Of a stretch of 64,000 nt of DNA, positions 56,275 to 64,000 are shown in pieces. This DNA is from Agrypnia vestita (lineage: Eukaryota > Arthropoda > Insecta > Trichoptera > Phryganeidae). Where the stretch lies: NCBI GenBank assembly GCA_016648135.1, contig JADDOH010001520.1, forward strand, positions 1 through 64,000. The letters are read 5' to 3'. How positions within the stretch are numbered: position 1 is the first letter of the stretch; each line of letters starts with the position of its first letter. The position numbers and the translations under genes are program-made. The notes beneath the pieces are model-generated. The model had not been told where the DNA came from. It saw nothing but the letters and a program-made list of their open reading frames with translations, and made no database searches.

Positions 56275-56590
56275 TTTTTACTCCCTTTCCTTAAACTCGT
56301 AGCGTCTGCTTGTCTACTTGTCGGCATGTCTGCCGAAAAAACTTTGGATCGATTTTTAACCCTTTTCCCGTGATCCAATCGAGCTGAAACTATGCAGGCA
56401 GACTCATGGCAACGATAAATATAATCTAACAAATTTTCGTTTTAAAATAATTAGTAATCATAGTATAATTTTGGATTTTTCGAAATTTTTTATTACTCCC
56501 TTTCGTAGCATCGTCCGACTCGAGCCCGACGCGTGGAGTAGGCGCGAAACCTGTTTCAACTATTAAATGAGAAAGGGAGTATGATAGAAA
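56275..56590 (-). repeat. Dispersed repeat F, copy 2, with inverted ends
   Basis: On the minus strand ATACTCCCTTTC opens and GGAAAGGGAGTAAAA closes the unit, giving short inverted ends. Internal blocks match 34915-35545 (AATTGGATCACGGGAAAAGG, AAAAATCGATC, AAGCAGACGCTACGAG). Probably a non-autonomous DNA element. Confidence 0.65.
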
Positions 56591-56658
56591 AATATTTTTT
56601 TAAGGGTAAGTTTTTGTACAATCTCTTACAAACCGTTGTATTTTTTAGTAGTAGTAGT

Positions 56659-56865
56659 GAGTAGCTTGTTGGTCTTGTGGTTAGGACACTGGCCTCGTGA
56701 TCCAAAGGTCGCGGGTTCGAACCTCACTCCAGACTAGCAAGTTAGTCCTATTCTTATAGCACAAGCGTTTAACTTAGTTTGAAAATAATAAGAATATTGA
56801 TGTGACACGTATTCCGTGTTCACATCTCTATTTAAAAAAAATAAATAATAATAATAAAAAAAAAA
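56659..56865 (+). mobile_element. tRNA-derived SINE, family I, best-preserved copy
   Basis: Head GAGTAGCTTGTTGGTCTTGT, GTTAGGACACTGGCC, B-box GCGGGTTCGAACCTC; body and tail as in the copy at 44271. It ends in an A-rich tail with AATAATAATAAT. Both pol III boxes are intact, so it could in principle be transcribed. Confidence 0.85.
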
Positions 56866-57573
56866 CAGGGTGGTATATTTCTTTTCTCTCTATTACGAAT
56901 TCTTATTTCTTTTACATTTCTTGTATTACGTCCATGAATATTATATACTCTTATGATATTATTTAAAAAATATTTTGGCATTCTCCATTTACAATTTTGA
57001 GTTCGAAAATCATTCTGCTTAGCTTTAGTCCTTATTTTAGCCAATTAAAATCAGTAAGATCATGTCACATGGATGTTTTTAATCAATATTTTTTTTGCCA
57101 AAGATTTGTAAATTTGAACAGAATCAAGCCACTTTTTGTAGTTTAAGAGTTAATTTTACAGCGATGCCCGTGATGGATTAGAAAAATATTGAATTTTCAA
57201 AAAAACTATCACTTGAACGTTTTCAGGATATGTAGGTATATAGATATAGTATTGAGTTATCCAAACCCGTACATAACGCATTTTTATCAGTTTGTGGGTT
57301 GGATGCTTTCTGCATAACTACGTCCGATTATTACTCAACATGGAGTAGGCACTTTTTAAAATAGGACGTGACGTAAAAAAGTAAAGTGATAGATTGGACG
57401 CGCATGTACGTAACATAACATACGGGTACATATTTGTGCTGCATATTGGTTTAAGATAAAGTAGTGATTTATGTAAATACTAACCGAGAAAATTAAATGT
57501 AATGTGTGCGCATGCGCAGCGTGAGTCGAATGTCAAGGAGCACCTGTTTATTCACGTAGATAAATATTGACGA
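56866..57573. other. No recognisable gene
   Basis: AT-rich. A 70-codon minus frame (56832-57044) overlaps the SINE tail and has no motif. Confidence 0.45.
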
Positions 57574-57605
57574 CTAGCATTAGAACCCGGCGTTGCCCGG
57601 CCGCA
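57574..57605 (-). mobile_element. Helitron 3' end fragment
   Basis: The minus strand reads GGCCGGGCAACGCCGGG, a strong hairpin, then TTCTAATGCTAG and T. The hairpin plus CTAG-T end matches the Helitron at 4496-4915. The 5' end was not found, so its extent is unknown. Confidence 0.6.
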
Positions 57606-58169
57606 GTAGTTACATTCGTAATACATATATCCACAAAGTACTGGAATGTTGAAGCACCTGGCTAGATACTTTAAATTTATTTTATTATTTCTTATTTACT
57701 AGTTGGACTTTTTTCACGGAATTTTTTCTGTCCTTGAATTTCATTTTATTTCATTACTGATAAATCGGCATTTATTTGACAGAATACATTTAATTGCTTG
57801 AGACATACATACTTAATAAATAATGTAGGATCATATGCAGCAAAGCCTTTCGGCCACCATCTACATCTCTTGATATATGGAAATACCTGTTCAGAGGTAG
57901 GTAGCTTTTTTAGTTCATTTTAGCACCTTAAATTGATAATATTTATTTTGAAAGAAATTACATACAGTAAATATAAGCAAGTGATAGTTTTACATTTCAT
58001 ATAGATCCATAAAATAATTAGTACTGTTCTATTGAATACTTGTACTTGTCGATAATATAAATAATAAATAATAAATGTAATAGATCTAAGGAACGTATGT
58101 CGCGATGACAGCCAGGGTGAAAAAGAAGATACAGTTACATGATATTCAAAATAAGATTAAATGAATTAT

Positions 58170-58360
58170 TTTTGTTGAAGGATACACATAAATTATATTG
58201 TATCTGTCGAAAAAATACAATAAGTATTGAAAAAAAGTTAACTCTTATGTCACTTACCTCCTAAACTGTTGATATTTTACTCAAAGTGTAAAAAATATTT
58301 TGCATTCAAAATTGAATAAAAAAGGCTTTTCCGAAATTTACTAGCTATGAGACATCTTAT
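58170..58360. repeat. Foldback family A, right-arm fragment
   Basis: AAATACAATAAGTATTGAAA, CTTACCTCCTAAACTGTTGA, TTTACTAGCTATGAGACATC match the right arm of family A foldbacks. The left arm is missing. Confidence 0.6.
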
Positions 58361-59299
58361 CATAATTAATATTCTTATGTTATTGCATGTTATTGTACGT
58401 TATCAGAAGTAAAATAATAAGACACTTGTGATTATTCTCCTTTTCCCAAACGCAAGTTTTAACTTTGATGGGACAGAAACAAAGAATTTTTTTTTAAAAA
58501 TGTAACAAACTTAATAATGTGTCATACTTATGCATTGTAAAAAACTAACAATATTTCTGGAGCGTGCTATTTATTGTCAGCTGAAATCTGTTTGAAAATA
58601 ATTTTCATATTTTTACGTAATAAAAGAATAGCGTGATTCGTTTAAGATTCGTACCACGCTAGCTGCAAATTGTTTTAATTCAACCAATTTTAGAAATTTT
58701 CTAATTAGTAATGTTTTAAATTAATCTATGATATAAAGTTTAAAAAACTCGTGTACTCATATACGCGGGGTAGAAGTTATACTTAACTAAAATAAAGACA
58801 AAATTATATTTTGATAACGCTCAAAGTTATCAATATATAATGTTGTCTTTATCTACACTAATTACGGTCGATTATTCTGTTGTGTTTAGTGAAAATATTA
58901 AAACTCGTAATAAAATGAATGTAACCTCGAATATTTGAAATAATTAGGGCAAATAAGAACTTTTTTAGAAAAATATCAAAACATTCATGAACACGCATGA
59001 AACAGAATCTAACGGCTGACAAAAATACAATAAAGATTAGTTATCGAGACGTTGTTACTTTTCAAAAAACGTGTGCATTTCAATAAAAAGCAGCTGGACG
59101 CAGTCAAACATCAACAATAACATGAAATGCAGTAATCTGTTAGAGAAGTCCCTTTTTGCCAATTCCATTACACAACTAAAATAGTAATTCAATAAACAGT
59201 TCTTATTTTTAATTCAATAACCAATCATTCGCCAGCTTTTGAATTGAGCATCTTTACGATTGGTACTCGATTGGAGATGGTCGATAATACATATTTATA
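58361..59299. other. No recognisable gene
   Basis: AT-rich sequence without repeats or RNA genes that I can support. Confidence 0.45.
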
Positions 59300-59747
59300 T
59301 CATTATTATTATTATTATTGTTATATGACAGGCAGGCAGCTATTGCTGACGGGTCTGTATCGTGTACTTCTCAGTGTAATAAGCGTCTCGAGTATTCTTG
59401 AACCCGTTGACTGAACAGGCAGATATAATTTCCTCCGGTAAACTGTTCTAGGCATCCAGCACTCTATTGATCAGGAAGTGTTTCCTTGGATTCAAGGAAA
59501 ATTATGTCTTATTTAGTTTCAGGTGGTGTCCTCTCAGTTGTGAATTGGGATTCAGCGTGAAGAAATATTCAAAATCTGAACAGCGGTAATAGCCGTTCAA
59601 GATTTTGTAAGTCTCAATCAGATTTTCGAGATTTCGGCGTTCCTGCAGAGTTGGGAGCTTTAAAATTATTATTTTTTCCGAGTTTTCTAGACCACTCAGA
59701 CCAGTTGGCATTTTTATTGCACGTCTTTGTACGTTTTCGCCTAGTCT

Positions 59748-60080
59748 TGTTTGTTTGTTTGTTTGTTTGTTTGTTTGTTTGTTTGTTTGTTTGTTTGTTT
59801 GTTTGTTTGTGTGTGTGTTTGTTTGTTTGTTTGTTTGTTTGTTTGTTTGTTTGTTTGTTTGTTTGTTTGTTTGTTTGTTTGTTTGTTTGTTTGTTTGTTT
59901 GTTTGTTTGTTTGTTTGTTTGTTTGTTTGTTTGTTTGTTTGTTTGTTTGTTTGTTTGTTTGTTTGTTTGTTTGTTTGTTTGTTTGTTTGTTTGTTTGTTT
60001 GTTTGTTTGTTTGTTTGTTTGTTTGTTTGTTTGTTTGTTTGTTTGTTTGTTTGTTTGTCTGTTTGTTTGTTTGTTTGTTT
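59748..60080 (+). repeat. (GTTT)n microsatellite, about 330 bp
   Basis: About 80 GTTT units with a single GTGTGTGTG interruption at 59810-59819 and one GTCT unit near 60057. The long open frames on both strands here (VCLF and KQTN repeats) are translations of the microsatellite. Confidence 0.97.
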
Positions 60081-60354
60081 ACTTATCAATCAACTCCCTA
60101 GTGGGCTTTTACAGTACAACAAAATTAAAATGATTTTTTTATATCTAACACGTATATAATATAAAACACGTCTTACAGTAAATAATTAAATATATACATA
60201 ATTAAATACAGTAAAATAAAGATAATTAAACCAATATATGTATCATATAAATAAGATATTAAGATAAATTAAACCAAAAAAATAAATATAAAAGATAAAA
60301 TCGACACATATATAAAAGGGAAATGTACAATAATTAGTACTGTTTAGAATAAAT
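59748..60354 (-). mobile_element. Truncated LINE tail inserted in the CR1-like LINE
   Basis: AT-rich sequence (60354-60090, minus) ends AAAGCCCACTAGGGAGTTGA, the style of a LINE 3' untranslated end. It is followed directly by an (AAAC)n tail down to 59748. It splits IKD from LGENVQ in the host LINE. AAGAC occurs on both sides and could be a short target duplication. The element class is inferred from its end and tail only. Confidence 0.55.
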
Positions 60355-61149
60355 AATTAATGTCTTTAATGAAATACGGATCCAGATATGATATGATCCA
60401 CGCCGATCCTGGCGTTACATAGGGTTTATATATTTAAAGAAATACCTGGACACTAAGGTGATGAAAAGATTTTTTGATTAGGTAGAGGATAAAGTTAGCT
60501 CTCTTAACTATTATTGTAATGTGCTCTGATACAGTAATGCTCAAATCTTTTTGCTTCTCTACCGGAGTTATAAGGGTGTTACTCAGAGTCTACTGTTTGT
60601 GTGATTAGGTTTTCCAACATAAATTACGATACATTTGGAAGCATTCAAATTTATTAACCATAGTTTTGTCCATTCATGTATTCATTCCAAATCATTTGCT
60701 AACCAGAGGATTGGCAAAAAACTTTGTATCATCTGCAAAGAAGCTGCATTCTATAACTGCATGAAGGTCCAGAATCTATAGTATAAAAAGGACAGGGTCT
60801 AGCTGTACTATTTACTGGGATACTAATTTCATGTGAATAAATTTTTGATGGTTACGCAACAACCATAAACAATATATGAAATATACACATTTTACTCTCT
60901 TTGACGGCTACTTCTGGTGCGCGTGAATTCGCGAGCATTTCGTTGCATACTAAAATTTCACTTTAACAATTTATTTCATGGTCTCGAATTTCCGCTACAT
61001 GAGCACGCGCAACTTCCGTTACAGTAAATTTTTTACCTTAAATAATAAGTATAACTGCGCCATAGCGCTAGCTACTAGAACTGCTAGCTATCACGTCCTT
61101 TGCATAGGTACATCGGTATTTGTATTACATCAATACCTAACATTTTATT

Positions 61150-61235
61150 TTCATATCGAATTCTTCCCCACTGGGAGTTGAACCGAAGGGCAGTAGGTAG
61201 TAACTGATTAATGATACCACTACCCTCCATTCGAG
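61150..61235 (-). other. tRNA-like sequence, probable SINE head
   Basis: The minus strand has A-box-like AGGGTAGTGGTATCATTAAT and B-box-like CGGTTCAACTCCCAG at normal spacing. The acceptor ends do not pair well (CCCCCTC against GGGAAG). Confidence 0.45.
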
Positions 61236-61744
61236 GGGGCGTTGTTTATCAAATTATGACGTACGAAATAACGCACTCACCGCCTGAATCTACGGCAATC
61301 TACTGTAATAAATTCCAGTTTATTTTATGATATACTAAAATAAACTCTGTTTACTTTTTAGGTACACGCCATAAAAATGGCGATTGTGTGTCTATCTAAG
61401 ATTCACTCCATTATTTTCATAGCTGTAAAGTTTTATTGATAAGCAATAAAAGTAACGAAACGGTAATTACCCGGTGAGGTAGGTACCCGGCTGTTTAGGC
61501 ATATATACAGGCGGTTTAGGCTTGGTTTATAATATTTCATTAGCGGATACCTGCCATAGTTCTGATTCGAAAATAAACCTGATGTGTGTGTATGAAAATT
61601 CAGTACCGTGGCTGAATTACATCGTGAAAAATTAGTTGTAGTTTTTTGGGTTTTTTGAATTACGCAGATAATATTGTCACGATATGATAGAAGCAGAAAG
61701 ATTTGCACGTAATACAGGATTTTATATTCTATTTTATATTTATT

Positions 61745-61918
61745 TAGTATTCTACACCTTATGTATTGAATTGGAAATTACTGCAAAGGTCTACGATAAT
61801 CTAATAGATTCACGATACATGCTGCGCTGACAGTTTGTTTAGTTTAGTGGAAGTCATAGATAAAGCGACAACGACAGCGAATCAAGAATAGTCGACCAGC
61901 GATGAAATACGAACGTAC
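61745..61918 (+). mobile_element. LTR fragment related to the family at 12909
   Basis: GGTCTACGATAATCTAATAG and GCTGACAGTTTGTTTAG correspond to the promoter-proximal half of the LTRs at 12909 and 14810. It is interrupted at 61919 by a hAT MITE. Confidence 0.5.
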
Positions 61919-62140
61919 CAGGTGCGTGCAGTGAGAACACTGTAGAATGACATTTACATAAGCATATATTTAAAAAATCGATTTAAATTATATATCTCAT
62001 AATATCACAATCGTAATCACAGTATTCAACTTTCAATACACAATAATATTCTTTCACGGAAATATTTTATGTCGACATATTTTTCCAAAATATATGTCTG
62101 CGTAAAAGTCATGCTTCGGTGTACCCACTGCACGCGCTTG
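61919..62140. mobile_element. hAT-type MITE, copy 2
   Basis: Ends CAGGTGCGTGCAGTGAGAAC and CCCACTGCACGCGCTTG. Flanked by GAACGTAC (61911-61918) and GAAAGTAC (62141-62148), an 8-bp duplication with one mismatch. Length 222 bp, non-coding. Confidence 0.85.
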
Positions 62141-62472
62141 GAAAGTACCTACTGGCAAGCGAGTAGTTTTGTAGCGCGAACATGGGCGATTTAAGCAATG
62201 TGCATCAGTATATCAGAGACAAGTCATTCAGGATTGATAATAATTAGCGCGAATTAGGAACATGGTGTAAATTTAAGAAAGGTGCTCCGATTAAATTTGT
62301 GTCGTAAAAAACGTAAAAACGCATGAAAATGAATTTTTCTAAAGAGACGGGTTAATTTCTGGACCCATAAAATCATGATTGAAATAATTAGAGCCGCTTT
62401 GATAAAATAATTGCTCATTTAATATTATAGGATATTATAGGTTTATAAAAATTAAGATGGTTAGTTAAAAAG

Positions 62473-62657
62473 CTTTTTTTTAATACATTGAGATGCGAAC
62501 AGTGAATACGTATCGCATTCTTACTATTTTTAAACTAAGCTAAACGCTTGTGTTATGTTTAGTATACTATGTTGCCCATTCGGCTCGAATGGGCTCGAAT
62601 CACCAACCACCAGATCACTAGGCGAGCATCATGACCACTACACCAACAAGCTACTTT
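62473..62657 (-). mobile_element. tRNA-derived SINE, family I, minus strand
   Basis: Minus strand: AGTAGCTTGTTGGTGTAGTG head, GATTCGAGCCC B-box, ACACAAGCGTTTAGCTTAG body, CACTGTTCGCATCTCAAT, A-tail. The central head sequence differs more from the 44271 and 56659 copies than the tail does. Confidence 0.75.
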
Positions 62658-62659
62658 AA

Positions 62660-63469
62660 TTGTAGAGTGGCGACTGATGGTGAATCCATTGTAAGATCCA
62701 ACATGGCGACAGACGCGGAACGAAATACTATATGATATATACATACATAAGTAATATGTGCGATCTACATTAAAAATATTTTGTATATGAACTGTAGATA
62801 AAACAAAAAAATCAGTTGGCAGTTTTGGTTAAAGATTCCCTTACACTGTTTCGCCTCTGCCACTACTTAATTTTAATTGATAATTAATACTCGTGTTAAG
62901 CAACGCATTAAAAAATTAATTAATTAATAAATAAAAAATATTGTGGATTATTTTTGTTGTACACTGTATATACATTTACAAGCTATAGTTATTGTTAATG
63001 TTCAGGCAGTCATAAATAAAATAAATGGTTCAAAAAACTTGATCAATTAATTAAAATTTTCTTCGCACACATTGATCTCGCCGGCAGCTCACGACGGGCT
63101 CGAATATCCGATTATTGTACCGTAATAAATATACTCAGCCGATCGTATATTGTGCAGTAAAAGGCGAATTATTAAAAGCACTTCGTCCCAAATGTTGTAG
63201 CACTACGAATTAGTAGCGTATTTTTTCTGTGGGGAGTACCCACCGATCAATATAATGTATACATTAGTACTCAAAATGAAAATTGATAATTTATGCAGCA
63301 TTTTCATTATCAGGTATAGTTTAGTAAGACAATTTGAACGCAGTTAATATTATCCAAATCAAACCAGAAACCCATCTCGTTGGATTTTTAAAATTAATAA
63401 TTATTATTTATTTTTCAAATTACAATTTTTTACTTTCTTTTACTCATGCCTCTAAAATAGTTATTTTAT
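62660..63469. other. No recognisable gene; possible LINE tail
   Basis: AGGCAGTCATAAATAAAATAA near 63005 resembles a LINE 3' end. Otherwise unassigned. Confidence 0.4.
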
Positions 63470-63562
63470 TTTTTTAGCCGTGAATTCGAACGAAATTGCA
63501 AGCGTTACACGAAGTTACGGAGACAGACAGACGGACGGATGGACATACAACGAAATTATTAT
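63470..63562 (+). mobile_element. SINE family II, body fragment
   Basis: GTGAATTCGAACGAAATTGC, ACACGAAGTTACGGAGACAG, ACAGACGGACGGATGGACAT match the minus-strand copy at 15782-15950. The tRNA-like head is not preserved. Confidence 0.6.
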
Positions 63563-63624
63563 GATTGATGAAACGTTCGACTCTTATATTCACTCCGTCG
63601 GACAAATGTGATACAGGTCGATAT

Positions 63625-63854
63625 CAGGCGCGTGCAGTGGGAACATTGAAGCATGACTTTTTTGTGAACGTATATTTTGGAAAAAAAATAGAAATCAATA
63701 TTTATGCTACAGATTTTTATGATACATCAAAATATGAATGCTATGACAACAATTGTGATAGAAATATTACGAAATATATGTTGTATTCCGATTTTTTTCC
63801 CAAATAATTGGTTACGTAAAAGTCATGCTGTGATATTCCCACTGCACGCCTCTG
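63625..63854. mobile_element. hAT-type MITE, copy 3
   Basis: Ends CAGGCGCGTGCAGTGGGAAC and TCCCACTGCACGCCTCTG. The perfect 8-bp duplication GTCGATAT flanks it (63617-63624 and 63855-63862). Length 230 bp. The overlapping 80-codon frame is incidental. Confidence 0.92.
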
Positions 63855-64000
63855 GTCGATATTATACTCACTCACTCACTATACAGTCGGTCACTGACGA
63901 ATCTGTAGCAAGTAAAGATATTTTTTATTATTACCATATACAGTCGGTCGGAAAGTATATAAATTTGTTTAACGATTAATTATTTTGTGGATAGGGAATG

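Larger units (their letters stand above)
59300..60850 (-). pseudogene. CR1/Jockey-like LINE, 3' half of ORF2, interrupted
   Basis: The minus strand from about 60830 has QLDPVLFIL (the QGSVLGPxLF motif of RTs), then CSFFADDTK, an RT catalytic-box variant (FADD). It continues with NLNASKCIVIYVGKPN, EKQKDLSITVSEHITIIVKR, SFHHLSVQVFL and DPYFIKD up to about 60355. It resumes at 59747 with LGENVQRRAIKMPTGLSGLE, LPTLQERRNLENLIETYKIL and NRVLDA-stop-NSLPEEIISA. The tail is (ATA)n-rich near 59300. Several stops and frame shifts. Reverse transcriptase of a non-LTR retrotransposon, now inactive. Confidence 0.85.

Noticed and set aside
59502..60159. Long open frames (up to 195 codons) rich in KQTN or VCLF repeats
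   Set aside because: They are six-frame translations of the (GTTT)n microsatellite; only the C-terminal part of the minus frame is real LINE coding.
1..64000. CRISPR arrays, bacterial operons, riboswitches or phage genes
   Set aside because: No evenly spaced direct repeats, no ribosome-binding-site-led gene clusters and no prokaryotic signatures; every element points to insect nuclear DNA.

Overview
The window looks like insect nuclear DNA. It is about two-thirds A+T, has no dense operon-like coding, and carries several pentamer TTAGG arrays, the usual insect telomere unit, at internal sites. It is packed with insect-type transposable elements: a mariner, Tc1/mariner-like and hAT foldback MITEs, a Helitron, RTE-like and CR1/Jockey-like LINEs, LTR retrotransposon LTRs, tRNA-derived SINEs and Penelope-like elements. 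The insect order cannot be fixed from the sequence. No intact host protein gene was found. The only well-supported host gene is a tRNA-Gly(GCC) at 43529-43599 on the minus strand.

Layout. 0-5 kb: a foldback with two inverted tRNA-Arg-like heads (313-688), a SINE, a Penelope-like 5' end with a hammerhead-like motif (1430-1800), a LINE 3' end and a complete non-autonomous Helitron (4496-4915). 5-12 kb: nearly featureless AT-rich DNA. 12-18.3 kb: two LTRs of one family (one interrupted by a Penelope-like element), a SINE and two RTE-like LINE relics. 19-27 kb: a foldback holding a TTAGG array, LINE 3' fragments, and four Penelope-like pieces with hammerhead-like cores. 27.7-31.6 kb: a perfect 48-bp hairpin, a structurally complete mariner (28266-29551) with an open 339-codon transposase, a minus-strand LTR and another Penelope-like piece. 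32-39.8 kb: LINE relics, foldback MITEs and a coding-like relic of unknown origin. 41.7-47.8 kb: the tRNA-Gly gene, nested RTE-like LINEs (one interrupted by a 1-kb inverted-repeat element that itself holds a hAT MITE), a SINE, and two foldback families. 49-64 kb: more LINE relics (one with a twin-priming inversion), a CR1-like LINE split by a second LINE tail with a 330-bp GTTT microsatellite, SINEs and two further hAT MITEs.

How it works together. Apart from the mariner transposase, every coding trace is a truncated or stop-ridden relic, so the window reads as an intergenic graveyard of transposons in which the order of insertion can often be read. The most interesting recurrent feature is a hammerhead-ribozyme-like motif (CTGANGA, a hairpin, then GAAAC) at the ends of at least four sequence-distinct Penelope-like families. 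In most copies one extra nucleotide sits between the core and stem II. Identities rest on reading the sequence by eye; no database search was done.
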